A stretch of 64,000 nt of DNA from Siphonodentalium dalli (lineage: Eukaryota > Mollusca > Scaphopoda > Gadilida > Siphonodentaliidae), in contig CP136064.1 in NCBI GenBank assembly GCA_032622095.1, forward strand, positions 178,718,011 to 178,782,010, in the 5' to 3' direction. Shown piece by piece: positions 21,951-36,200 of the stretch. Each line of letters begins with the position of its first letter. The first letter of the stretch is position 1. A program made the translations under genes and the position numbers. A model generated the notes under the pieces. That model did no database searches. It had not been told where the DNA came from and was given only the letters and a program-made list of their open reading frames with translations.

Positions 21951-22716
21951 ATGACTGTCAATGACACTGTAGCTCAACTTGGAAAGGGAATAATTTCATG
22001 TGTTACAGTCAATGGAGTGATTAGGAATGTGGAAAGTTGAAAGGTCTAGTTATGCAAAGAGTAAAATCCAAGATGGTCACTGGCAGCCATGTTTTTTGAC
22101 GAATGACCCCAAAATGACTCGTTCCCATTTACAGGTCAATGTTAATTTCCACGACAAATTTCATGATGATCGGACCAACACTCCGTCCTGTAGTCTGTGC
22201 TAATGGAATGAATTTTGAAATCAAAGATGGCTGCTGGCAGCCATGTTTTTTCCGAATAACCCCAAAATGACTCGTTCCCCATCTACATGTCAATGTTAAC
22301 AGCCATGACAAATTTGAGAAAGATACGACCTATAGCCTGTGCCAAAAATTTAGTCATGCAAAGAGTAAAATCCAAGATGGCTGCTGGCGGCCATGTTTTT
22401 TAGCTGAACGACCCCAAGATCACTCGTTCCCGTCTACATGTCAATATTAACATCCATGACGATCAGTACGGCCTGTAGCCCGTGCTAATGGATTGAATTT
22501 TGAAATCAAAGATGGTCGCTGGCGGCCATGTTTTTTTTCCGAATGACCCCAAAATGAATCATTCCGGTCTAAATGTTGATGTCAACAGCTATGACAAATT
22601 TCATAATGATCAGATCAAAGGTACGACCTGTAGCCTGTATTGTTGACGCATCACGCACACACGGACGACAAAGCCATGGCAACAGCTCAAACTTTACAAA
22701 GTAAAGTTGAGCTAAC
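21950..22716 (+). mobile_element. Tandem-core element family A, copy 3 (both ends)
   Basis: The left end 'TGTCAATGACACTGTAGCTC' / 'AACTTGGAAAGG...AATGGAGTGATTAGGAATGTG' is followed by about 3.3 monomers of 180-190 bases, a GGACGAC tract and the 3' hairpin with CTAA at 22684-22716. No open frame for a protein. Confidence 0.85.
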
Positions 22717-22789
22717 TAAATATACATGAAGTATAATCACAAATGGTGTGACTAGTTATACAAGGAGTGTCTATGTGGTCATGGTTATC

Positions 22790-23130
22790 CAAAGTGACAA
22801 TTTTGGTACGAATGAGTTGGAATATGCATAAGAAATGGAATGCTTCAGTAAAATTGCACAGTTCTGCCCATTTCTTTATTAAATATGATTAGAAATCCCA
22901 ATGGTGGATTTTTTTGGTACAATTTTATACCGATTTCTGTAAAATCGAATTTTTGAGGGATCAGAAGGGTTTCCGACTCCAAGAATGGCATATTTCATTG
23001 CTCCTATGGTCAGTTAACGTGAAAAATACAACAGTCACAATTTTCAACCAGTACCAAACAGCATAAACTGATCTTAAAGATGCTAGAGAAAAAAAATCCA
23101 ATTTTCCACTTCAGCAGCTATTTTGGTGGC
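22790..23130. repeat. Dispersed 300-bp repeat, copy 2
   Basis: Inverse match of 16300-16600. It contains 'GGCATATTTCATTGCTCC' and 'GGTCAGTTAACGTG'. No coding signal; 23130-23555 beyond it shows nothing recognised. Confidence 0.5.
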
Positions 23131-23559
23131 CATCTTGGAAGGCTAGTTCCAATTTTAACCGATAATGGCAGCATTTTATCTTATCTTCACAAAAATGTAT
23201 ACAAATGACAAGATTGTCTCACTATAATTTGCATCAAACGGACCCTTCAGAAAAACGGTGGCCATGTTGGGCGCCATTTTTAATTTAACGGGTTCCACTT
23301 AACCGAAAGCTGTAACCAGCTGGATTAAGATCAGGGATAAAGTGGACAATAAATGTGCGAAGTTTGGTGCTTTAATAAGGAAGTGAACGATTCTTCCGTT
23401 ATTGAACGCTAAGCGACTCCCACTATACATCCCATTCCCATCTTCAAAATTGTTTCTCCCATCGCATACTGCCTTTATATACATGTGCAGCACTGCATTG
23501 ATCAAAATACGTGTTACATAATCCACATAATTCTTTCAAATTGAGTACAATATTATATG

Positions 23560-24897
23560 AAAGTGTCAATGACACTGTAGCTCAACTTGGAAAGGTAATC
23601 ATTTAATGTATTACTGTCAATGGAGCGATTAGGAATGTGAAAAGCTGAATGTCTAATACTACATGTAGTTTATCGACATGAAGATATATATAAAATCTAA
23701 GATGGTTGCTGGCGGCTATGTTTTCCAATAAAATTCAAAAGCATTCGATAGCTTTCGTCATGCAAATAGTAAAATGCAATATGGCTGCCAGCAACCATGT
23801 TTTTTGGCCAAATAACCCCAAAATGACTCGTTCCCATCTACATTCCAATTTCAACAGCCATGACAAATTTTATGATGATCAGACTAAAGGTACGACATGT
23901 AGCCCGTGTTAAAGGATTTAGTCATACAAAGGGTAAAATCCAAGATGGCTGCTGGCGGCCATGTTTTTCAGCGGAATGACCCAAAAATTAGTCGTTCCCA
24001 TCTACATGTCATTGTTAACATCCATGATAAATTTTATCATGATCAAACTAAAGGTACCACCTGTAGCCCATGCTAAAGAATTTAGTCATACAAAGAGTAA
24101 AATCCAAGATGACTGCTGGGCGGCCATGTTTTTCGATCAAATGACCCCAAAATGAGTCGTTCCCATCTACATGTCATTGTTAATATCCATGACAAATTTT
24201 ATGATAATCAGACTAAAGGCATGACCTGTAGCCCGTGCTAAAGAATTCAGTCATACAAAGATTAAAATCCAAGATGGCTGCCATGTTTTTGGGCCAAACG
24301 ACTCGTTCCCATCTACATGTCAATATTAACATCCATGACAAATTTCATGATGATCAGACTAAAGATGGGACACCAGTGGCCATGTTTTTTTGGTCGATTG
24401 ACCCCAAAATGACTCGTTTCCATCTACATGTCATTGTTAACATCCGTGACAAATTTCATTTAATTCCGACCAAAGCTACGACCTGTAACCCGCGGGAAAG
24501 GATTTAGTCATGCAAAGAGTAAAATCCAAGATGGCTGCCATGTTTTTTAGCTGAACGACCCCAAAATCACTCGTTCCCGTCTACATGTTAATATTAACAT
24601 CCATGACAAATTTCATGATGATCAGACTAACAGTACAACCTGTAGCCCTCGCCAATCGATTTAATTTTGAAATCAAAGATGGCCACCAGTGGCCATGTTT
24701 TTTTTTTCCGAATGACCCCAAAATGACTTGTTCCCATCTACATGTCAACATCCATGACAAATTTCATAATAATCGGACCAAAGGTACGAACTGTAGCCCG
24801 TGCTAAAGGAAATTGTTGACGCATCACGCACACACGGACGACGGATACCAAGCCATGGCAATAGCTCAAACTTTACAAAGTAAAGTTGAGCTAATAA
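23560..24897 (+). mobile_element. Tandem-core element family A, copy 4 (largest)
   Basis: Full left end (TGTCAATGACACTGTAGCTC), about six monomers of variable length (some with internal deletions near 24290 and 24370), a GGACGACGGAT tract, and the 3' hairpin at 24862-24893 with CTAA. Monomer number differs from copies 3 and 5, as expected of expanding and shrinking tandem cores. Confidence 0.85.
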
Positions 24898-25608
24898 GCT
24901 ATTTCATCTATAGGAGAGGTCAAATTAAGAATCTATCATCTATAAGTGTAAAATATGAATACACTGGATAGTTCAGGAAGTGAACCCATCTTCTGTGAGC
25001 TTTATTGTCACAAATTCACATCTAAACATGTTATGATTCCATTGTCATAAATCTAGTCCGGCAGGGAGACAACTCGCTGTTTATCTATTAAAACCTTGCA
25101 TTGTCGTGTCAGTATCGAATGATTCAGGTTCCCCCTCCCCCACACAGAGAATTGTATTCATATTTACTATGGGGCCCCCAATGGAAATTTGACACTCAAA
25201 TGTCTACACTTAAAGTGATGTGAAACACTCTGGTAGGGTGATCAAATAGAAATGGAGGATAATCTTGCTCGAAGTAGTTATTTTTACAAATCTTAATAAT
25301 CCAAACTGACAACACACGCCATCATTTATATATTAATTCAACGACTCTCTATGGCAAAATCGTTACTCGTCGTGAATCGAGAAGTAAATATTTACAATTT
25401 AGTGTAGTTCAGATGATGTTTTCTATGAAGTGGTAGTCGATTTGCTTGAGATTTTCAACGATATAGTAGAATGGAGTCGTAAATAAATTTCGAAGTACAA
25501 TTGCTAGTCGCGCAGTACGTCGAACGAACGAAAGAACCCCTATTTACCATTTGCACATTCCGGGGAAGCCCTGGGAAATCCTGCCACCCGATTGGCTGGC
25601 GTCTTTAA
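24898..25608. other. Spacer, no feature seen
   Basis: Mixed AT-rich sequence without recognisable repeats or coding frames. Confidence 0.4.
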
Positions 25609-26637
25609 ATGAAAGTGTCAATGACCCTGTAGCTCAACTTAGGTAGGGGAATAATTTAATGGTCGACAGTAAATGGAGGAATAGGAAAGGTGCTAATTTA
25701 AATGTCTAACCTGCGCCAAAGGATTTAGTGATGCAAAGAGTAAAATACAAGATGGCTGCTGGTGGCCATTTTTTTTGGCCAATTGACCCCAAAAGGACTC
25801 GTTTCCATCTACGTATAATTGTTAACATCCATGACAAATTTTATGAAGATCTGACCAAAGCTACGACCTACAAATTTCATGATGATCAGACGAACAGTAC
25901 GACCTGTAGACCGCGCCAATGGATTGAATTTTGAAATCCAAGATGGCCGCTGGCAGCCATGTTTTTTGGCCGAATGACCCCACAATGATTCGTTCCCATC
26001 TACATGTCATCGTCAACATTCATGACAAATTTCATAAAGATTAGACCAAAGGTACAACCTGTATCCCGCGCCAAAGGATTTAGTCATGCAAAGAGTAAAA
26101 TCCAAGATGGCTGCTGGCGGCCATGTTTTTTGGCCAAACAACTCCAAAATCACTCGTTCCCATCTACATGACAGTGTTAACATCCATGACAAATTTCATA
26201 AACTTCCGACCAAAACAACGACCTGTAGCCCACGCCAAAGGATTTAGTCATGCAAAGAGTAAAATCCAAGATGGCTGCTGGCAGCCATGTTTTTTGGCCG
26301 AACGACCCCAAAATCACTCGTTCCCATCTACATGTCATTATTAACATCAATGACAAATTTCATGATGATCAGATGAACAGTACGACCTGTAGGCCGCGCC
26401 AATGGATTGAATCTTGAAATCCAAGATGGCTGCCAGTGGCCATGTTTTTTGGCCGAATGACCCCAAAATGACTTGTTCCCATCTACATGTCAATGTCAAC
26501 ATTCATGACAAATTTCATGAAGATCAGACCAAAGGTACAACCTGTAGCCCGCGCCAAAGGAAATTGTTGACGGACACACGCACGACGCACGCCAAACCAT
26601 GGCAATAGCTCAAACTTACAAAAGTAAGTTGAGCTAA
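25609..26637 (+). mobile_element. Tandem-core element family A, copy 5 (both ends)
   Basis: Left end 'GTGTCAATGACCCTGTAGCTC', about 4.5 monomers, 'GACGGACACACGCACGACGCA', then the hairpin at 26607-26636 with a stem altered on both sides (CAAACTTAC-AAAA-GTAAGTTG) and CTAAAAA. A poly(C) run (26751-26770) lies downstream. Confidence 0.85.
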
Positions 26638-27203
26638 AAACACCAGCTTTTGTATACAAATAAACACGTGGAACATCTAATTTTAGCTCACGGGCGTGAA
26701 TAATGTTGCAAATTAAATTGAGAGCTTTGTCACCTTTACTCTAGTGTAAACACCCCCCCCCCCCCCCCCCACTATGGTTGATTGGTTTTATCTTTTCCCC
26801 ACTCCATGGTGGTAAAAGTTGCCTTGTGACAATTTTGACCACCATCAGTTATTTCTAGATTTTTTTGAAACTCCCCAAGGCTGACAAAGCTGGTGGATTC
26901 TTCAGAAGAGGAACCTAGACAACCAGAATTCGGCAAGAAAAAAAACTTTAAACTATTGAGAAGGGAAAATAAGTGAAAAAATTCAATCATGATCCACAAG
27001 GTTTTTAATTTTTCACAAATGACTGCTATATTTTTATCAAGATGTCCATTGATGATTCATGATTTCATGTCCGAAGGTGATCTATGGTTTAAAACAAAAT
27101 GATAAAAATACTGACATAATAGACTTTACAAAGTAAAAACATGACAATTCAACAGTAATGATGGTATTTACAATGACGGATGACAACATACAGAATATTC
27201 AGC
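26638..27203 (-). other. 3' UTR and downstream flank of the FET gene
   Basis: Starts after the FET stop codon at 27204. A minus-strand ATTAAA (plus TTTAAT at about 27004) is a weak candidate poly(A) signal. No other feature except the poly(C) run at about 26751. Confidence 0.4.
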
Positions 27204-27240
27204 TTAATAGGGCTTTGATCTTCTATCGTCCCTTGGTGGT
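27204..27240 (-). CDS. FET gene last exon, PY-NLS and stop
   Basis: A TTACAG acceptor is followed by codons for PPRDDRRSKPY and TAA. This is the transportin-binding PY-NLS at the extreme C-terminus, as in FUS/EWS/TAF15. Only 37 coding bases. The first base completes a Gly codon with the previous exon 6.15 kb away. Confidence 0.9.
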
Positions 27241-30200
27241 CTGTAATAAAAAAGAAGAAATATTTTCATTAGCATCCAATTGATATTTTCAGTTTAATTG
27301 GTATAAACAAGAGTCACTTGGCATTTGCTAAGAAGGCACCCCATTCATAATAAAACAAAAATCTCAATTTCAAACTATCAATTTGAAGGAAAAAATAATT
27401 ATAACCAATGCTACAACAACTCTTTACCTGCACAATATGAGAAATATGTTCAAATTGTTTTATGATGTGTAGATGCAACTTGCATTAAGTCATGAGAGTA
27501 ACATTGGAAATGGTCACTTAATGCTCTTCTGATCTGTCAGTTGAGTGTAAATATAAGTAATGAATGTTGATTTTGTTGCATTCTGTAGAGTATGGATCCA
27601 AGTTGGTCTAAATTTTTTATTTGTGGAACGCTTTTGTGTAGGTGCCACGATTATTGATTCTTAAGTATTCCGTATTATGGCCAAATTGGCTGGGTGCGGG
27701 TTAACTGCTGTCGATGGTTGTTTCGGGCATCCGCTGATGTAATTGTCATGTTAATATGAAAAAGTGTGTCATAAACCACCGTTACTAGTAGTGACCAATG
27801 AGCATAATGTATTCAATACGAGCAGTTCTCAGCGATGCCATGGTTATAATATTTGTGAGTTCATTAGAATGAACGTAGCGATTAATTTCAGTGTTATGAA
27901 TAGCCAAACATACAAACAATATGAAAGTAGGAATGCACGACGGACCACCAGCGGTTCCTAAAAATAGGAATCTTAACGATACGGAAACTAAGTTTCAGCA
28001 AACTTCCAGAGCATGGATAACAACTATAACAAAGGTGGCCTCCCCACCCGCAAATTTCAGGACTCGGAACAAGTTAAGTATTTGATAATAGTGAATTTCA
28101 TTCACCGTGACCACTCCAATCAAGGGCGAGTGCATTCAGCAACGATGTCACCATGAGTGCAAACCTGCAGCGGCGCCAATTTGTAGAATATACAATGAAA
28201 AGAAACCATGTCGATCATCAAATGAGCTGTTTGCAACATATTAGTAGTACTCATATTGTCGAAATCTCTAAATGCATTCAAAGGTTGTTAACCCCTCGAT
28301 TGTAGATTAAACTGTGTAAAACAATTTTAACAAACATGATATTCAATAATACCCGTCATTATCCAACATCCGAAACGACGGAAATGGTTATAAATTATCG
28401 GCTTTATCAAAGGTTTATCGATTATGCGATTAATCGTGGCACCCCTACTTTTGTGTTCCACACAAAATGTCAGACCAACTTGCATCCAAACTATGGAACG
28501 CAAAACATCCATTTATAAAAAGTTATTTTTGCCTATGGTGTTTTGTTGAATACCCACACATACACCGTTGTATTTTGCTCCTATTCGATATTTGAAACAT
28601 AATTTCCGTGAAACAGTTTCCTATTTTCGTGTTACCAGTTCACTATGTTGAAATCCAAAATCAAACTAGAGGTGTGACTGTCCCAATGGGACTACGGATG
28701 CCCCCCTTTTAAAAATAATAAGATGTTTGACATGTCAGATAACAGTTCCCATTGCAGGTGTACAACCATAACCCTAATCTTAAACCTATTGACCGAAAAT
28801 TGTAGGAATAAAAGCTTGGACAAAATTATGTATGTTGCGAAAAAAATTCTAAGTCGATAAAGGGGAATAACTCCACACAAAAAATGTCGGACAGACGTCA
28901 TAATCGCAGGGGCACAGGTTCCCATGGTACTAAATATCAGTGCCAAGATTAAAAAACATTGACCGAAAAATGTAGGAATAAAAGCTCGGACAAAATTATG
29001 CATGTTGCAAAAAAAGTTTCTAAGTTGAAAAAGGGGGGATAACTCCACCAAAAAATGTCGGACAGATGTCATAATCGCAGGTGCACAAGTTCCACTGCTA
29101 CTAAATATCTGTGCCAAGTTTTAAAAAAAATTACCAAAAAATGTAGGAATAAAAGCTCTGACAAAAGTATACATGTTGCGAAAAATTTCTAAGTCGAAAA
29201 AGGGGGGATAACTCAAAAAAGAAAAGTCCGACAGAGGTCATAATCGCAGGTGCACAGGTTCCCATGATGGTTGATGTCTGTGCCAAGTTTCACGGAAATT
29301 GATCAAAAAACGACTGAGAAAAACTCCGGACAAATTTGTGTCCACGGACGACGGACGACGGACGGACGGACAAGCCAACTCCAGTATACCCCCCCTAACT
29401 TCGTTGCGGGGGTATAAATATAATGGTCCAACCACAGGATTGGAATTTGGTCAAAACCCCTCTTTTATTGGCGGAACCACCACCCGGGACCACTGGTCAC
29501 AGAAGGAACGAAACAAAAAATTGTTGCCACCCATTTTGAACTCAGTATCCTACAAAAAAAATATTTTCACTAAAAACTGTTGGTACCTCTTACACCTTAG
29601 ATGCCAATCTACAACATTCCATAGGTATGTTTTTCCAGTTCTTCGAAAACCTCACTTTATTTCGGTAATGTATTGTAAATTCACCAACGAACACAAATGT
29701 GCAACATCTCCATCACCTGTTTTAGAATTGGAATGACAAACATCACAAAACCATTTTTCCGGAATAAAAAAGTCGCAACGAAATAAAATCGAAACCTAAA
29801 TTTAAAGCCCGCGAAATTCAAAAATATTTGAAAGCGCGTGCGGTTTTCGAACTTAGGTGCCAGAAAACTTAAATCAGTTTATGTTTGCGTCATACTATGC
29901 GCGTTTTTGAAGATCTTGTCCTGATGTTGTGTATTTTCTTGAAATTTTTTGTATTTTTCTGTGTCTGCTGTTATCATCTGATGAAAATGACTACTGCCCA
30001 AGAAGATATTCTTCATTTGACTGAATGGTAATTAGTACAAATATTTTAAATATAATTTATTTCTATTTATGGCACGACCACGTGGTATTGGTTTTTGTTT
30101 TCATGTTCGTTGTGTACTGGTAGGCCTATGTACTACTTGACTTTGTAATGCTACTTGTTGCAATGATTGGTCATGAGGGGACCACAACTCTCTCTCATAG

Positions 30201-33200
30201 GAGCTTGTGTCGCGCTCTGTTGTATAGGCCTAAAATATCCATCATATAATAGTAATCAACCCACTGATTACTGATCGAATATCACGAAGTAGAAGAAAAA
30301 GAAGATATATAGACTCACGGGGAGGCCTGGTATATATGCCTATGCATGAAGCGATTCCTTTGTGCGTTTTGGTGCTGATTCGTTACCAGAATATCTTAAT
30401 TATTTCCACATAAAATGCTGCTTTTTACTAGTTCTGACGAAAAATATATGTCTTAGTCGACGAGAGAAAACATTTTACTTCAGTTAGGTAACGATATTGG
30501 CCATGCATATATAGAACGAGTGTTTAGTTTCGCGAAATTCAAAATTGTCAATGTAGGGTACAAAAACTCGCCATTGCCAAATATAGTAACAAAATGTAAT
30601 AAGATTCCTTAATGTAAGAGCACGTTTTATTTGTGAAAGTTTAAATGCAAACTGGTTTACCGAATAACTAGTTTATAAATTTGAGTTAGTGATAAACTCG
30701 CTAACATAAATTTTGTTTAATAAGCAACTATAAGTATTGTCAATTCTATCAGTACTAGGATCTATAAATAGTATACGTCACTCGTGTGTCGTAGCGAATC
30801 ATCACCAAAACTCTCAAAGAATGGCTTTATGCATATGATTATATAGCCTGTGCTCATGAATTGGAAATTCAAGACAGCTAGTCGCCATCGGCATTGTTTT
30901 TCTCAAAGTCAAAAATACAAAAAAAAATTATTTAAAACATTACTTAATGTAACTTTCATGGTCGATGAAAAGAGTGGCTGAAATCAGACGGCGGTCATGT
31001 TTCTATGACTAATTTCACGATGATCGCACCAATGCTACAGTATATAGCAATGATTCGTTCTCATTTTGATATCGATGTCATGACCCATGAAAATTTCACG
31101 ATGATCGGTGCATCGACAGCTCTAGGCAGTGTTATTGATTTATATATGCAGTATTATCGCTGAAATCCAAGTTGGCCAACGGCAGCCATGTTTCTTGGGG
31201 AATTCACACCAAAATTATTCGTTCCCATCTACATGTCAATGTCAACCTCCATGACAAATTTAATTATGATCGGACCAACACTGCGACCTCTTGTCCGTGC
31301 TAAAGGATGCAAATTTGAAATCCAAGATGGCTGCTGGTGGCCATGTTTTTTATGCAAATTAGCCAAAAATGACTCATGACAATATTGATTAGATCGATTG
31401 CAGGAATTGCCCAATGATCATTTTGATACATGATACATCTGGTCAAAATTTTATCTCGCCAGTGCATTCTCTGTATTCTGTCCCCAGATTTTGGGGAGGG
31501 AATTTTGTGTTTGGTGGGCTGTAGCTTGGCAATCACTCGTAAAATTTTCATATATTATGTATCAAAATGATCGTTGGGCAATTCCTGCAAGCCATTTAAT
31601 ATTGTCAGGAATTCCATTTAGTTTATTTTATTCAGACTTTCCCCAAGACATGGTGAACTACCTTGATAGTAGCCTACCCTATCTATATATGTAATATCCA
31701 TAGACATCACACACATGCAGATATGTGGCGACAGGGGGAGGTGTGGGGGGGGGGGGGGGGTGTCTCACCCCAACTTTGGTCAAAATTTTCAAGTTGGAAA
31801 TTTCATACCTGCCAAAACATTAGTTGGAAATTTCACACCAACAATAGGTTGAAAATGTTCTTGTAGCTTGATTTTCAAACAATTTCTTGGGGGGGGGGGG
31901 GGGATTAATTGTTTTTGGACCAATATTAGCATATTTTCCTATTTTTGGTAAAAATTTTGGACTGAAATGGTCATTAGTTGGAAATTTTCTAACCTTAGGG
32001 GGTGAAAGGTTGGAAATTTCCAACACTTGGAAAGCTCGTGTCCTGGTCCATCCCCCGTGGGCAGTCAAAAACTGCTGGTTAATTTAAGAAAACAATATTG
32101 TCATACATTTGGTCAACATTGTCATTGGAATTGTCAAAAGTAGTAAATTTTCCAACGTAAGTGGGGTGTCAGGTTTGAAATTGCCAAGTTTCGGTCATAT
32201 AATAAACATGTAATCAGCAGCTATCTTCGAAATTAGAAACGGTACTTTCATGCTATCCGTCTCCAGATCATAGTTTTAAAGTTTGTGCATATTTCCGTAC
32301 TAGTTCCGCTACCTCGATTCTAAAACAGGTGATGGAGATGTTGCACATTTGTGTTCGTTTGTGAATTTACAATACATTACCGAAATAAAGTGAGGTTTTC
32401 GAACTGGAAAAATATACCTATGGAATGTTGTAGATTGGCATCTAAGGTGTAAGAGGTACCAACAGTTTTTAGTGAAAATATATTTTTTGTAGGAATACAG
32501 TTGAGTTCAAAATAGGTGGCAACAATTTTTTGTTTCGTTCCTTCCGTGACCAGTGGTCCCGGGTGGTGGTTCCGCCAATAAAAGAGGGGTTTTGAACAAA
32601 TTCCAAGCTCCTGTGGTCCAACATGGGCCATTTTTTTTCGATGTGGCGATGGATGAGAATCAAAACTTGTTTTTTTTTTTTTTTGGCCTAACTCAGATAA
32701 ATCGGACAAACCTGGTTTTCGAACTTGATCGAGATATTGTTATGAGAGATCTATATACCAAATAAGAATGAAATTGGTTGATCGTTATCATGTTAACCCT
32801 TTACCCAACAAACCGGCCAAATAAAGCTTCAACAGCATAAAATATCTTCGGTCTGTCTCAATAGAACCATACAAATATGGATATCATTGGAACCGGCTCC
32901 TTGACCACATTGTGATAGTTACAGTTATGCCCTGTGCCAATGCATTCTCTTATATATGCGAGTCGACCATAGGTCGCCTCGCATATATAAGAGAATGCAT
33001 TGGCCTAAACAAAATCTTTTTTTTAACACTTTTTACCATTTTTTCTTACATTCTTTAACAATTTTATAATTTTTAATGTGTTAAGCCAATGCATTCTCTT
33101 ATATATGCGAGGCGACCTATGGTCGACTCGCATATATAAGAGAATGCATTGGCACAGGGCCCTTCTGTTGGGTAAAGGGTTAATGGACATCAAATTTCCA

Positions 33201-36200
33201 AAATAGAAAAAAGTGGCATATTCTGGTTAGAAAGTCGGGGCCGGACACAATTTCTGTGTACACCTGTCGTAATTAACTCGCATACCAAAAATTGAAGAAT
33301 CAATCAACAAACGGCCATGTTATATAGGTTTGTTTGCCGGCCGGCCGCCCGCACACCAACCGTCCCTCGCCATATCAATAGTCTAAAAATCTCACCCTCT
33401 GTCCCGTCTGTCTTCTCGGTCATAACTACCTCGTCCTCTACCACCACCACCACCACCATCTCCTCTACTTCCTCTGAATCCACCGCCACGGCCACCTCCA
33501 TAATCGCCTCTACCTCCTCCTCCACCACGTCCTCCTCCTCCTCCACCACGTCCTCCACCTCCACGGCCACCTCGTCCTCTGCCTGAAATCAAATGAAAAA
33601 GATAACAAGGGGTACACATCCAAGATGCTTTTGTCAAGATTTTTGGCAGTCGAACCAAACTTCTGCCAATAAGGTGCACAACTCCGGGAAAAAAAGTTGG
33701 ACGGTGGTATATTATTGCAAATTGCAATAGACCTATATACCAAATATCAATTGAATCCGTTAATATTTCATTGAGTTATCGCACTAACGGTGATAAAATT
33801 GTGATTAAAATAGACAAACTAAGACCCATAACTCCATAAAAAAAAATTCGGACAAACCTGGTTTTCTAACTCGTCCGAGATATTGTTGCAGGAGACTCAT
33901 ATACCAATTTATTTTTGAAATCGGTTAATATTTCACGTTATCGCGCTAACGGTGATAACATTGCTAAAAATAGACAATCTAAGACCCATAACCCTAGAAA
34001 ATTTTTTCGGACAAACCTGGTTTTCGAACTCGTCCGAGATATTGTTGCAAGAGTCTCATCTACCAAATATTGTTGAAATTGGTTAATATTTGCGTGAGTT
34101 ATCGCACTATCGGTGAAAAACTTAACTAAAAACCATCTAAGATGGATAACTCTTGTAAAAAATGTTCGGACGTGACCCATTTTCTACAGGCAGTTAATAG
34201 TCATTGGGAGCAACTGCCATACCAAATTTGAATCCGTTCACAAATGTCAAAAGTTATAAGGCATTCTTTACGTCTGCCCGCCGCCAGCCCGCCCCTCGTC
34301 AAACCATAAGTCGAGTTTTTGAAAAACAAACTCGACTAAAAACTGAACCTCAACTTGGCAAAATCGTATTTTAGAAAAATTGAATAATGTAGTTTATGTA
34401 GTTTAACTGATGTAAATACTATGAATATATGAAAGTATCAATGACACTATAGCTCAACTTGGGGGACTAGACCAAGTTTTTTCGGTCCACAACGGCTTGG
34501 GATATCGGTTGGGATGATGCGGTTTTGGACAGTCCCAGCCCGTTGCTATTCTATAACAGACTTTTATTCAAAAGACATACTACATGTACATGGAGCCTGG
34601 GTATTCATGTAAACCCCTGAATTTAATTAATCAACTGACATGTCCGGGATTAACCGGTCTTCAAAATCACGAATCAAAAGTCTCTGGAAAACAATGCTTT
34701 TTGTTTACTTATATATCTTGTTGCTTTGACATTTAACTGACCTCTGATATATGCAAGTTTGATATCATGGTTGCGAACGGCTGCCCTCCATGTTCATATA
34801 CGCAAAGCTTCAATTTGACCTAATCCAAAGACATGCAAGCAAGATAACTCTCATAATGCTGGGCATAAAAACTGTTACAGAAGAGTAACGGGATGGGAAT
34901 CTGTCCAAAACACCATCAACCCAACCGATATCCCAAGCTGTTGTCAACCGAGATGACTTGGTCTACTTGCTGAACAATGAATTGAACAATAAAGGATTGC
35001 GTAGATGATTGTGCATCGTGTTGATGAATATTTCATGAAATTATTTTCATTTCAAACATTTTAGCAATACATTAATTAAATGAGGGCTGCAGGGTGCGCC
35101 CATGGATCATAATTTTAAATCCAAGATGGCTGCTGGCAGCCATGAATTTTAAAACAAATTTCGAAAATAATCTATCAGTAGGTCAACCCGATGATTAAAA
35201 TTTTCATGTAGTTTCATGGAAATATCCAGTCAACCGGTATGGGCGCCCAAAATATATATAACTAAAAATTAATTAACCGATTGTTATGTCTCGGCCAGTC
35301 ATTGCCGACTATATACACATTTGCGCAGACTATAACAAGTTGCACAAGCAATATTTATAGACATGCGACACTCATAAAGTCTCTTTGGGCAATGGACTTT
35401 TCATTGTGGCAATAATTGCCAAAACAAATGCGTTGTTAAAACAGTTTGACTACCATAATTAGGTCAGTTTAGAGGGTGGGATGGAATAAAAATCCTCATC
35501 ATTGAATTGAATTTCAAGACTTGTTTGTGAAAAACTCCTGGAAAATTTCAAATTAAATCACCATAAGTTCCCAGATTTGGTCTCAGGACATTAATTTTCT
35601 AAATTTTTCCAGGCTCAGACCTTCGTATATGCATATACGAAGGTGTCTCCAAATTATCCCAGGATTTGTCACTGGAAGTTTGGCAATGACTGGATGAGGG
35701 TTATGGCATTCAGTGTGCCAAAGAATTTAGTCATGCAGAGAGTAAAAGAAGAAAAAAACTCTGGATCAAACCCATACAAAATTTGGTTCCGACCTTATAG
35801 AAAATGTTCAGAGTTCTCGCACCATGCAAAAAGTGTCTGTCTACGGAGAGACGGGACAGATAGACAGATGAGTGGTCAATCCGGACGTCAACAGTGTACC
35901 ATTATGGGTACACATAAAAATGGTGGCTGACAGTTTTTCGATTAAAGGGCGATAGATTTGATCAGAATGAGAAACAACTTTTTTACCTTAGATCTGTATT
36001 TGTTACAAATGTAAATAGGTATGCTGGACAGCAAACTTCAAAAGATCAATTAAAACTCAAGTGATTTGTTGGAAACAAATGTTGGATGTTAAGATCGATA
36101 AAATAATATATTCAATAATCACTGAAAACAAAGGACTTAACATTGTACGATACTGACCTCCATCATTACCACCACCACCACCGCCGCCGCCACCGCCTCC

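Noticed and set aside
20194-21967. Several frames of 60-120 codons on both strands with W/V/Y or H/T/P bias
   Set aside because: They come from the 43-bp minisatellite; the period is not a multiple of three and there is no start context or homology.
16600-26600. Many short frames containing KIQDGCWRPCFLAERPQND
   Set aside because: Translation of the family A tandem monomer; present in several frames and broken differently in each copy.
33317-33586. Plus-strand Ser/Thr-rich frame of 89 codons
   Set aside because: Antisense reading of the FET RGG exon; its composition follows from the GGA/GGT codons on the other strand.
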